Part shown: positions 13,185 through 24,609 of the stretch, one piece after another | How positions within the stretch are numbered: position 1 is the first letter of the stretch | Layout: every line of letters begins with the position of its first letter | Assembly: GCA_021613375.1 (NCBI GenBank) | Contig: CM038704.1 | Location: 35,729,488-35,793,487, forward strand | Direction of reading: 5' to 3' | DNA length: 64,000 bases | Source: Megaleporinus macrocephalus | Taxonomy: Eukaryota; Chordata; Actinopteri; Characiformes; Anostomidae | Program-made: the position numbers and the translations under genes | Notes under the pieces: model-generated | The model's input: the letters and a program-made list of their open reading frames with translations, nothing else | Database searches by the model: none | Told to the model about the DNA's origin: nothing

Positions 13185-14790
13185 TAGGCTGCTGCGTGTC
13201 AAGTTTTGACAAAAGGAGACATAGTTTCAGAAACTGGTTTTTGGCGACTGCAATCTCTTTGCATCACCAAGTCCTCCAAAGAACGGTCAGTGTGTTGTAA
13301 TTAGCAGGTTTTAAAGACGCAAAGTGTGAAACTTCAGACAAATACAAATTTCGAATAAATAATCGTACAGCTTACATTCAAGTAAAGTTAGTCTAAACAA
13401 CAATGTATAAACTAGAAAGTTATAAAGAAAACAAAGAGATTTAGATGGAAGATACAAATAACAGGACTGCAAGGAGTCATACATTGTACTAACAATAATA
13501 TGAAAATCTACATTAGAACATGTACAAATTATTTTAATAATTAGTGATAATACACAACATTTATGTATATATAACTTACTGGTATTGCAATTTAAGGAGA
13601 AAAAATGGGATCAGCTAAGATAGACAGTAATATCAGTAACTGTTCATAAAATAAACAATCAACTGTAAGATAAAATGTGAACACTGGCAGAATGGTAGGA
13701 GCTTAGAATACAATGGCTAGACCTGTCATGCCTGTAATTTCATATGAGATTTACAATGCTCACTAAAGGCATCACAAAGGAAGAAATGTCATATGAAAAA
13801 GGGGGTCCCTGGGCAAAAAGGGGGGATATAACCATCTGTGCCACAATCATTTTGCAAGCAGTGGTAAGTATGATCAGAGGCTACATCAGTGCATGGAGCC
13901 TGTAAATGTATTACTGCAGAACTCTCACAGTATGATGGTCAGCTTTGCTCAGCTTTGCCTTAACACTGAAAATACTAAAGAGACGAACATGTAAGTAGCA
14001 GCCATGCTCTGGGTGATTTTAACACTGATTGCTGGTTACAACCGATCATCTTAAACTAAAGATTTCATAGTGAGTAACAACTTTCTTTGTGCTGATGTCG
14101 GGGTTGAAACAAGTAACTAGCATAGCTAACTAATTAGCATGAGGTCTGAGCTTATTTACACAAAGGTTCATTTTATTTTGACTATTTTGGCATGTTGCTT
14201 CTGTGTGATCATCACAGTGTCTCACTGTAAAGCATCGAATCAGAGCAGAGATCATCAAATCATTCATTAGATCACTAAAAAAGGAAAAACAGCTTGGATC
14301 AAATCATAGGGTGTAAATGGGCGTGTAAAACCACAGCTAGGCATTTTTCACCCCAACCCGAGTTACATACCTTGTATGTAGTACATCGGAAATCAATTTA
14401 AATACTGAAATGTGCTCTATGGCAGCTTTAAAGCCCCTAATTTTACAGTAAAAGCTCAAAAATTACTTAAATCTAATGCCTAACACCAAGTAGCCCATTG
14501 GCTAACTATCAGCATTGCTGTTCATATTAGATTAACTAATTCAGCAAACACACTAACTGTTCTTTGGAGGACTTGGTGATGCAAATAGTTTAGCAGACAT
14601 TACACTCTGCAAGTACATTTAGAGAGAACAGTACAGTAAGGTTAAAGCCAGCCTCATCAACATACAAATATTCCACTGGGTTAGGACCTGCATCAAGCTC
14701 AGAATAAACTGTAATCTGTTTTTTGCAGTTGCCAAGACCCAGTTTCTGAAACTATGTCTCCTTTTGTCAAAACTTGACACGCATTGCCAT
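13185..14790. mobile_element. Large inverted-repeat element (non-autonomous transposon or foldback)
   Basis: The left arm at about 13190-13295 contains GTGTCAAGTTTTGACAAAAG, then GTTTCAGAAACTGG, GCATCACCAAGTCCTCCAAA and GTGTGTT. The right arm carries the reverse complements in two pieces, at about 14545-14585 and 14727-14786. The arms are close to identical where they align, but the right arm is interrupted by about 140 bp. The middle has no long open frame. The arrangement fits a DNA transposon whose right terminal repeat took an internal insertion. No target duplication was identified. Confidence 0.6.
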
Positions 14791-15139
14791 GTTTGCCGCC
14801 AGTAAGTTGTATTTTTCATAATCTTTAAAATGTACCTGGTGTAAGGTTAATAATAATGCAAAGAAACAGCTTTAGTGTATCCATTTAAAAGAAATGAAAT
14901 AAATAAAAAAGGGTAAATTGTATGCCTTTTTATGTAACTGCATACATTACAAATAATGATACTATGCACTCTTGATTGCTCATCTGAAGAGCATTAGGAT
15001 GGATCGTATAGTTTTGAAAAGCTGGTTAGATGGGTTTTATATTTAACAAAAGCTTCTTGTCACTGGGCCAGCAAAGACAAAACATCAGCTGATCAAAAAT
15101 GTGTGGTATTTTCTTTCTCCACCCGTATTCAGACAACGC

Positions 15140-15199
15140 CCAATCACAGTAGTGCCACCGGCCAATAAAAGCGCAAACAACAGCGTCCTACCGGCCAAT
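15140..15199 (+). promoter_or_regulatory. Cluster of three CCAAT boxes, probable trim25 upstream promoter
   Basis: CCAAT occurs at 15140-15144, 15162-15166 and 15195-15199, all on the + strand and spaced 22 and 33 bp apart. NF-Y-type promoters often look like this. About 100 bp downstream, at 15306, is a strong donor-like GTAAGT (CTTTCA/GTAAGT). A polypyrimidine-plus-CAG acceptor lies at 16045-16062, just before the trim25 ATG. I infer a noncoding first exon of roughly 15230-15305 spliced to 16063. Transcript data would be needed to fix the start site. Confidence 0.45.
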
Positions 15200-16070
15200 C
15201 ACAGCACAGCAAGGTGGGACTTGCTGAAAGGCAGGTGGGAGTCTGGTCAGAAGCAATCATCTTTAAGTCCGCTGAGGAAGGAGAAGATTTTGAGCCGTGC
15301 TTTCAGTAAGTAGACTGTATTTTGCAGCCCATGTACACTTGTATGTCTTTTATTTACTGAATTATACAAGTCTGCAATTTCCGTATGGAGGTCCTACCGA
15401 TATATTGATGTATTTGTCAAGGCAACGACAAAAATATAGCGCTTAACTGTGTAAAGTTATGTGTCTTTTAATCTTAGACAACGTGAGTAATCTGTTAAAA
15501 AATATATTAACTGAAAAGATATTGTCGTGTTCGTTGTGTCGAGTGTGTTGTGCCCCTAGTGTGGTGTAACTGTGTAGCTGCTGGCTAACATTAGTTTCAC
15601 TTTCTCAGAAAGATGACGTTGGCTAATCTACTAACCAATGCTATGCTAACATTCCGATTAAACTAATCTTTTATTACAAAATAATAAACGGTAACGTTTA
15701 TAATTTATCCGTATATCTGTGTACACAATACAGAGGGCTAAAAAAGTTCAGCTGATTTAAATTTTCGCGTTCCAACTTAAAAAATGAGGATGACTTTTAG
15801 CTAGCTTGCATGCTCAAGTGATCTTTAATATTGACATAAGAACTAAATGCAGCCTAAAAAACAAAAATAAGCACCACCCAACACCACCGAAGTTCCCTCA
15901 CAGCTCGCCACATATAAACACTGTTAGCTACGAATCGAGTTTTAAAATGCCTCATGTTGCGTTGGCCGTTATTTTTGATCGTATTAAAGTGTGTTTTTAG
16001 TCGTTACGCTGTAATTTAAAATAAAACGCTGCTGTCTTCATTCTGTTTCATTTCTTCTGCAGCGCTCTAG

Positions 16071-16081
16071 GTTTCGTTTTC
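16071..16081 (-). promoter_or_regulatory. Interferon-stimulated response element-like site upstream of trim25
   Basis: Read on the minus strand this is GAAAACGAAAC, an exact match to the ISRE core GAAANNGAAAC. It lies 46 bp upstream of the trim25 ATG. A weaker IRF-like AAATGAAAC sits beside it (about 16046-16054, minus strand). TRIM25 is interferon-inducible in other vertebrates, so the site fits the gene. If the putative noncoding exon is used, the ISRE would lie in 5' UTR; otherwise it would be proximal promoter. Confidence 0.6.
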
Positions 16082-16126
16082 ATTTCTGGGCGGGTGATTT
16101 AAAGTCCTCACAGTGTGCGCGCTGTC

Positions 16127-19100
16127 ATGGCTACGTCGCTGCTGAACCTGGAGGAGGACCTCACGTGCAGCATCTGCCTGTGTCCGTTCGACGGGCCGGT
16201 GAGTCTTACGTGCGGTCACAGCTTTTGCCAGCATTGCCTGGAGGCTGCGTGGCGGGATACGGAGCCCGTGAGCTGCCCGCACTGCCGCACGCTCTACCCG
16301 GTGCGGCCCGTACTGAGGCGGAACACCGTGCTGAGCGCCGTTGTGGACACCATCAAGTTCGCGAGCGACGGGGTCGCGCCGCCTAGCGAGTGCGCGGTGG
16401 GGAGGAGCAGCGGCAGCGAGCGCAAGGAGCCCGAACCCAAACTAATGCCCAAGCCCGTGCTGTGCGACACGTGTATGGAGGCAAAGGCGGAGAGCACGTG
16501 CATGACGTGTGCCGCCTCCTTCTGCAGCGAGCACCTGCGGCCCCACCGCGAGAACCCGGTGTACCGGGCGCACCGCCTTGTCGAGCCGCCGCTCGCTGAT
16601 CTGCAGCACCGGCTGTGCCCCGAGCACGCGAAGCTGCTGGAGTTCTACTGTGCACCGCACGATCGAGCCATCTGCAGCGGCTGCCTTCAGGAGCAGCACC
16701 GGGGCTGCAGCTTCCACACGGTGGAGGAGCAGCGAGAGCGAAAAGAGGTGCAAGACCTGATAGATCGATGAAATATGAGTAGAAAAAACATTTACATTGT
16801 TTAGTAGTTTTAAAGCTAAATGAAAACTAAAAAATGCAGCCTTTTTGTTGAAAATGTAAAATAACTCAACATTTGGACTCACAAACATTTTTATTGTATG
16901 TTCTTTAAAATTAAAAAAACCTTTAAAAGTTAAATGTATGTAATTAAAAATATTTAATAACTTATAATAATAATAGCATTATTAAATTATTTAGTAATGA
17001 ATTCTTTTTTAATAAAATCCAAATAAAACCACAACATAAATTGTTATATAAAATTATTAAAATACCTTTATTTTGTGTGTTTAGTCTGAAATGAAGGTCA
17101 AACTAGGAACTCTTGATGGCAAAATTGAAAAAAACCAGATGGTCATCTCCCAGATGAGGGAACAGCAGGCCAAGCTTAAGGTGAGTGTGTGTTTTTAAGA
17201 GTTTCCTCTTTTCCTGACCTGCTCCTCCTGATATTTATTGGAAATGTCTTGTGGTTTTGGTCTTGCACTAACATTTCTCCTCAGGACATAGCGGCTGTCC
17301 GTAAACGTGCTCTGGAGGCTGAGTATCAGGAACTTAGAGATATGCTGCAGAGGGACGAGAAGGAAGCCATGATCGCTTTGGACAAGGAACTGGAGACGGG
17401 TCACAGCAAACTCGGCACGCTCATGAAGAAGTTCAACCAGAACGTTGAGAAGTTGAGCGGAACCAAGGACGAAATCCACAGGCTGCTGAGCCAGTCCCAG
17501 TCTATGGATTTCTTACAGGTAAATGGCAGGTGACTCTAACCGAGTCCTGTCACATGCAAAAAAACACATATGTGATCAGTGTTGAACACGCTGTTTGTTG
17601 TCTTAGCTGCAGGCTGCTTTGAGTAGTCCTGTGTGTCATTGAGTAAAATTAAGGACCAAAAACATTCAGAATTAATTTTTTAGGCCCATTTTTCAATCTT
17701 TCTTAATCCCGTTGAATTAAACAGATTATTTTTCCTACTGTGCCTTTAAGGTAGATAAATACGCCCTGTTCTGATTACCTGCCTTAATCTGTGCCTTCTT
17801 TCAACAGTCCTTATAACTGTAGCTTGAATGGGCAGGACTAAACTTCTATCTACTTTTAAGATGTGATGTATTGACTTTTAGGTGTTTTAAGAATTATAAC
17901 TTACATCATCAAGGGCAACCATTTCCCCCTGTTTTTTCACATCACCAGAAAAGCGCTAGAATGACAATTGAGTAGTTTTTAGACTCAGATCTGTTCAAAC
18001 AGCGAGGAATACAGTGCTGCGACATGCTGAAAAGACGAGAGCAGAGGGCCAGAGACTTAATTAGCGAACAGGCTGAATAGATGGATCAATGTAAATTTTT
18101 CAGAATATACATTACATTATGTACATTGTGTAAATGTATAAGTGTGAAAGTGTTTGTACGCTTAAAATTCTCTTCTCAATCCACACAGAGCCCTTTTTGC
18201 AGTGAAGCATACAAACCCTTGCACACTTATAAATCTATATAACAGGGCACTTTAAAATCTAGTGTAAATACTGACTTAGTAAATGATCCCATTTTCTCAT
18301 TTTCATCTGTTTTTATTGTATGTTCTCCTTTTTTTTGTATTTTCCCATGTGTAGTTTTTATTGTGTATTGTTTGTTTGTCTTTTAGCTTCAGTTCACTTG
18401 GCCATTGTTTTATAAAAAAAAAAAGCTTTTTCTTATTTTTTAAAATCATTTTTAAACTGTTGGCACAGTTTTTGTTGTTTTGCACCTGTGGAGAAACTTT
18501 AGTGGACATAAACCTTAGAAACTGGTGCTGAGTAAGCAGTTCTCAAAAGCAGTGCTATGAAAGTGAACATATGATTGTTTATTTTTAACATCTGGTCCTT
18601 TTTGCTTCTGTTTTGTTTGTTTTAGGTGTCTGTGGACATGCCTTCTGTGGTGTCCTTCGACCCCTACGCCCCCCGAATCAACCTCGACTCCAAACGTACC
18701 ATAGCGTACCATGCCTGCATTGTTACTCTGAAGGAGCAGGTATCTAATGTCCTGAAGCAGCCAGTGGAGAACAGACTCTCTTTCCTTAAGCCAGGTGGGT
18801 GTGTGCATGTTACGTTGAAACACTGTAAAGAACTTCTGTAAATTCTACAGTAATGTACTTTGTTCAGTCCACAGGCTTTAGTTTAATAGTTTTGTACAGT
18901 GTCCTGTGGTAAATTCTGGTATAACATTTATTAAATAAAACACACTTTACCATTCAATAATATCTGTACATACATGTAATAGTATGTGCACATGATCAGA
19001 GAAGAGGATATTGCTGTTATTGCTGTCGATTTGTTATCTTGTAAAAAAAAATACAGTTTTAGATTAATGTGAAAATAGATTTTGATGTAATGCATGATTA

Positions 19101-22100
19101 CAGCCAATGGAGTAGTCAATGCATGCATGGGTGATATTCAAACAGGTTTTTTTGAACAGCTTTTACAGATCTGGAAAATACAGTTTCTGATGGAGGTGAG
19201 ACAGGATGAAAAATTATAAACAAATAATACACCAAATGGGCTTGTGGTTTAAAGGTGCCATATAATGTTGTATTTAATTTTTTTTTAATTATCTGATGTT
19301 TAGAAGGAATGTGAAAAATGCCCAGATGTGCATTTTCACACCTATCTACACTCTGTGATTTGGTCCTACAATAAAACAATCTGTTTTCCCCATATTGGTG
19401 AGATCATGGCTAATTTTACAAGTTCTGCCCTGATTGGTTTACAGAAAGACACAACAATGATCATACAAATACAACATGTCAAAATAAAATGAACCTGTGA
19501 ATAAGCTTGGCTAGTAGCTATTCTAGCTATAGCTATACATATTCTAGCTAGTTGCTTGACATCAACAAAAAGTTAATTAAAGTTGTAAGTCACTATGGAA
19601 CTTTTCGTTTAAGATGAGCTGCTAGAACTGGTAGACAGTGATAAAACTACACAGCATGGCTTTTACTTACAGGCTGCTGTTGGAGTTGTGATGCTACTAA
19701 AGGTCGATCTGCTCCTCTCTTCATTGTCTTCAGTGTCAAACTCTGAACAAAGCTGTTTAATGTTTACTGTCTAAGATTTGAGAAACTGTCTGAAGTGAAA
19801 TGTGCAGACTTTGAATTAAACTTGTCTGAGATCCTGTTAAAATGTGGGAGCTAAAGTTCCTATTCGTCAGCTTGTTTTGCAAATTTTCTGATCTACCTGC
19901 TGCAGTTATATCCTGGCGTCTATACAAGCTGCAGCACTTATGGTGAAAGAGAAGAGAAGAGATTTGATTAAGAATAAAAATAAACATCAACCTGCTGCAG
20001 TTATATCCTGGCGTCTATACAAGCTGCAGCACTTATGGTGAAAGAGAAGAGAAGAGATTTGATTAAGAATAAAAATAAACATCAACCATGTACCGTTGAC
20101 AGTTCGGTTCCTCGGGAAGGGAATGAAAATTTTCAAAATTCCCTTCCCAGCCTGAAATAGTACATATCTGCACATTGTCCACCATTTTTATTTATTTGTA
20201 TTTCGAGAGTGTAAATATTAATGAATCATTTGGAATTTGGAATCGTTAGGTTTCACCATCCAAAATGCAGTATTTGTATTTGACAGAGGAACAACCGTGT
20301 TTGAGTGTCATGGTATTTCAGTTCTGTGTACTGCACACTCTTCATTCAAATAGGACAATTTCAATATATATTTACATTCTATGGCACCTTGAAATGAACC
20401 CAATACGGACTAAGTGAACTGTGTATTTTGAGGGGCTTGGTAACGGTGCTTAATCTGCTCTTAATCGTAGCTTTCTGATGAGTCCATTCAGGTGGAGGGG
20501 ATTTTTTCTTCTGTATTTAGTAGCATTTAAATGCAACCTGGGGTGATGCAGTGGAGCTAAATTCCATTTTCTTCGTTTAGGTTCTGGTGAAGCTTCACCT
20601 ACAACACCAAACTCGAGGGAGATGGGTAGGTGCTATGTTGATTTCAGCCTGGACCTGTCCTGTATTTTTAGGTTATGAAACAGTGGGAAGTTTAAAAAAC
20701 ATGACAACAATGATTCACCATTGTGGTTACAGTAACTAAATGATCAAGCTTGTCCTGTGAAGGTCAGGTAATAAGCCACAGAGGCAGTGTGGTATTTGTG
20801 TTTTTTATCACAGGTAGTGGGTATTTTATGCACAACAAGACCTCCTTATCTTTGACTAAATTAATCCAGTGGCCAACAGTGATTTTCTTTGCTTTGATGA
20901 AACATTAACAATGTAAAACAATAAAATACACATGTTCAGTATGTTATTTAGGGTAATTAATTTAAAAAACAATAAGCCATTGTTCTTTTCAGAAATGTAG
21001 TCTGTTTTACAGCATGTTGTTCTGATCGAACAACCAATAACCTGCTGAATGAGGACAAGAACCTTCAGTCGTGTTATTGTACTTAAACTGCAGTAATTTC
21101 ATTTTTTTGTTTTTGCGTAACAAAAAATACCAAATAAATTCATAATGCAAGTTTCTGTTTGTGACTGATGTGTTAGCATGAAGCTAACAGTGCCCCACAT
21201 TTATTTTCCCACACTTTATTTTATTACTAGCATTATTTATGCCAGCATAAATCAAAAAAGGACATTTGTATGGAGAGCAATTCATGCCAGATTAAAAAAG
21301 CAATCACCAGATCAAGAAGGTATTCTATATACAACAAAAAACATTTGGCCACGCTGTGACTGTGCAGGACCTGGTAATGAGCAGATTAATTAAATTATGT
21401 AAGGAAAACTGCTGTGTCATTGTTTTGGATTTAAATGTTTCAATCTATTTTTTCAGTCCAAACATTCATTCATTACATCTGTTCATCTGTCTATCCATCC
21501 CTTCTTCTCATTCATTTAACCATATATTAATCCATTCATCCCTTTGCTCTTATATTGCAGGATATGCCCACAGTAAAGACCCCAGACCCACCAGCCCATC
21601 TCAGGCTAAAGGTGCACCTGGAGGAGCCAAAAAGAAAGCTCAGCCACGTAAGACAAGAGGAACATTTTTTTTTCTCATATGTAACAAACATTTCTACAAG
21701 CAATCACTGGAAGCTCCTCCACCTTTTCTTTTAAAACTGGCTTTTAAAAAGATTTCTATATTTTAACGGACTCCTTGCATTGCAGCAGCATGTTTATTTA
21801 ACTTTTGTGTGTCTAAGGAGAGAACAAAGGAGAGAAAAAGGAGAACAGAGGAGAGAGAAAAGACAACAGAGGAGAGAAAAAGGAGAACAAAAATCAGAAA
21901 GAACGCAGAGAACAGAAAGGAGAGAGTAAGTCACCTTGTTGATTGGTTTCTGCATTATGTTTACTGACATAGATCATAAGACAGGACCTCTTGTTTTTTG
22001 TCCAGTTTTGCTCTTTCTTTTTATGTGTTGTAGCTTTTCGAGAATGTACATGTTTTGCAAAGTTGTAAAGCCCAAGGTACATACAGGAGGGAGAAACTCT

Positions 22101-24071
22101 CTCCCACAGAAACCATCTTTGGTGAAAAATAAACACTATGAAAAGCGTCATATTACTAATGATCAGCTTATGCGTCTTTAATTTATACATATTTTAAACA
22201 TACAATGAAAAAATTATGCATGAATTGACGAATTCAATTGATTCAAGAATATACAAGTTCATATGTCACATTTACACAATTATTATTAAAAGTAAGTAAC
22301 CTAAACAACAATCTGATAATGTAGTATGCTTTATTTATATGGAAATGGTGTGCACATTGGAATCAATTACATTTATCACGGCATTGAAGGTGTGTATTGT
22401 AGTTATAACACTGTAACTACATTAAAATGTAGGGTTTTTTAAATAAGAGTCATTTTTCATTCTTTCTAGGAGGCAAAAGGATACCTAATCACGGCCCGAC
22501 CTCTGTATTCTCCAGTAGCATGGACAGTGGTATAAATTTCACTGGTTATATGGATTTCCCTGGTGGCATGCATTCCGTCGGATATGCTAATTATGGTAGG
22601 TAATTTTTATTGTACCTGTCATTGCCTGTGTTAGTCATAGTAATCCACACCCTAATGTGCTCAGCCTGTCCAAGCCTGTGCAAGTTCAGTTTAATTAGAG
22701 TTTAATAAATACTAAGAATTTCCATATCATAATGTTCCAGGCTTAATTTGAATGTAGACCTGCATGTGTGTGGCATTAATGCTTTGACGTGATGCTGTTT
22801 TGGTTTTTCTCTTTAGCTAATCTTGGTATGGGTGTAGCTGTGAGACGGAGTGATCTCCTGCGGAGTAAGTCCTGCTGAAAAAACAAGTCATACTTGGTAT
22901 TCCTAATCAATATACATACACTAGCATCACAAGTATTCGGTCTCGGCTTTCTGATTAAATATTTTGACACGACTACTGGAGACACAGCTGTAAAACTCAA
23001 TGTTCACAAAAATGTCTTATCTTATAACTTAAGCAGTTAAATGTGACATTGTAGAGTGACGAAGATCTGCTGGAAAGCTTTGGAATAAGCTAGAGTTATG
23101 AAGCTCCTTTAAAAATCTCTAGGATGAGTTGGTGTGATAAAGTTGCACAGAACATGCTGGAGTTACGAAGCTCTATTGAACACCTTTGGATGAATTGGAC
23201 TGATGACACTCTGTTAAATGTTTTTGGGATGGTTTGGAGTGATGAAGCCCCACTTCAGAATGAGCTGGAGTTATAAAGCTCAATTGGACACCTTTGCACT
23301 GATGAAGCTCCACTGAACATTTTTGGAAAGAGCAGGAGTGTAGCTCTATTGAACACCTTTGGGATAAGGTGGTGTGATGAAACTCCCCAAAACAGCATAG
23401 AAATTATGAATCTCAAATTCCAGCAGTAGTGTCTCAAGATCTAGTTGAAAGCATTAATCTTAATTTTGTGCCTGGATATGTTTGGATGGTCATAACATGC
23501 TTGATTAAAACTTGTATACCCCTCTTTTAATCCAGATGCCACGATTCTCATGTTTGACCAGAGGACAGCCCACAGGCGGGTGGTTCTTTCAGAGAACAAT
23601 ACCAAAGCATCCGTATCAGATGAGCCATCAGCCTATCCAGACCTTCCAGTCCGATTCACTGTGTGCTCGCAGGTGCTCTGTTCCAAGGGTTTCTCTCAGG
23701 GCTGCCACTACTGGGAGGTCCAAATGAGCAGCAATAATTTCTGCGGCATCGGCCTGGCCTATGGTAGCATCGACCGCAAAGGCCCGTCCAGCCGCTTGGG
23801 CCGTAATGCGCAGTCCTGGTGTGTTGAGTGGTTCAACGTGAAACTGTCCGCCTGGCACAACAGCTGTGAAACGGTGCTGAATAACCCAAACCCCGGCCGT
23901 GTAGGAGTACTGCTCGACTGTGATGGAGGATCTGCCACATTTTATAATGTGATGGCTGACCATGCCTATTCTTTCCACACATTCGTTTTCCCCTTCTCTG
24001 AGGCAGTTTACCCTGCCTTCTGGATCTTCTCCAGCGGATCCTCCGTTAACCTGTGTAAGCTCAATAACTAA
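16127..24071 (+). CDS. trim25: TRIM25-like E3 ubiquitin/ISG15 ligase
   Basis: Ten coding exons: 16127-16747, 17085-17180, 17285-17518, 18626-18794, 20581-20625, 21561-21647, 21818-21925, 22470-22595, 22817-22864 and 23536-24071. They join in phase to 689 codons (human TRIM25 is about 630). In order: a C3HC4 RING (C14, C17, C29, H31, C34, C37, C50, C53), two B-boxes (about 113-190), a coiled coil (about 195-317, using the classic 96-nt and 234-nt TRIM exons), a charged linker (about 374-511) and a PRY-SPRY domain (512-689, ending CKLNN). TRIM25 adds ubiquitin to RIG-I and other targets in antiviral signalling in the cytoplasm. The identity rests on domain order plus dgke as neighbour. The ATG at 16127 was chosen because RING homology begins right after it. 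The exon 1 donor (GAG/GTGCAA) is weak, so that junction is the least certain. Confidence 0.88.
19252..20390. mobile_element. TIR-flanked element in trim25 intron 4
   Basis: AAGGTGCCATATAATG at 19252 is matched in inverted orientation by CATTCTATGGCACCTT ending at 20390, with one mismatch. The roughly 1.14-kb interval has no open frame of note, includes the 95-bp tandem duplication at 19896-20085 and lies wholly inside an intron. It is probably a non-autonomous DNA transposon. No convincing target duplication was seen. Confidence 0.45.
19896..20085. repeat. Perfect or near-perfect 95-bp tandem duplication
   Basis: The segment starting CCTGCTGCAGTTATATCC and ending AAAAATAAACATCAA is present twice back to back with a period of 95 bp (19896 and 19991). 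I see no difference between the copies, so the duplication is recent or kept homogeneous. It is intronic in trim25. Confidence 0.9.
23060..23410. repeat. Degenerate tandem repeat in trim25 intron 9
   Basis: Variants of GAAGCTCTATTGAACACC, TTTGGGATGA and GGAGTGATGAAGC recur several times in irregular order just upstream of the last exon. Copies are diverged and unevenly spaced, so this is an old repeat block. I see no coding potential. Confidence 0.6.
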
Positions 24072-24603
24072 TGGCTCTTTAGCTGTGTATGATTCCTCAT
24101 ATGCAGTAATGAGCATCACTCGGTGGATCTGTTGTCATACAGAATAATAACAAATCACTGCTGTCATGAGAAAACTTAAGAAAAAGCTTGATTTCCATAA
24201 AAAATATTGTTGTGACAAAACCACCCTTGTGCATTGAAAATAGTTTCAAATTTATCCACTGCTGACTAGTGGTTGCTAAAAATGACTTTCTTAACAATGC
24301 GTTGAGCTGCTGAAACTACTTTTTAGACACTTCAGCTTTTCTTTACGGAGTAAAACTGCTGTCTAAAAGCCACAGGACATTTGAAGTTATCTGTTGGCCT
24401 GGAAAAAAAACATTGCAGCTGCAATGATCTTCAATCTAAAATTCATACCTTATAAAATATTTTTTTTTCTGTTAATTTAAAGTTTTCCACTAGTCACATT
24501 ATAGCTTTGACAGCTTAAAAAAAACTATCCAAACATTTAACTTTTTTCTAATAATTAAACTACCACACCCAATGGCACTGCATTTGTCTTTTGTCACAAA
24601 CAA

Positions 24604-24609
24604 AATAAA
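24604..24609 (+). terminator. Candidate trim25 polyadenylation signal
   Basis: AATAAA lies about 530 bp after the trim25 stop codon, the first canonical hexamer I noticed on the + strand downstream. No cleavage-site evidence is available. Confidence 0.4.

Larger units (their letters stand above)
9029..15099. other. Gene-free interval between the satellite and trim25
   Basis: AT-rich sequence with no multi-exon gene that I can recognise. It holds a dispersed-repeat copy (about 9790-10060), a transposase fragment (about 12170-12620) and an inverted repeat (about 13185-14790), annotated separately. Short open frames here lack splice logic, codon bias or family similarity. Confidence 0.6.

Noticed and set aside
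16294..16888. Overlapping open frames in other frames of trim25 exon 1
   Set aside because: GC-rich coding exon keeps several frames open by chance. Only one has RING and B-box cysteine spacing.
23628..24119. 163-residue minus-strand open frame
   Set aside because: Antisense shadow of the trim25 PRY-SPRY exon.
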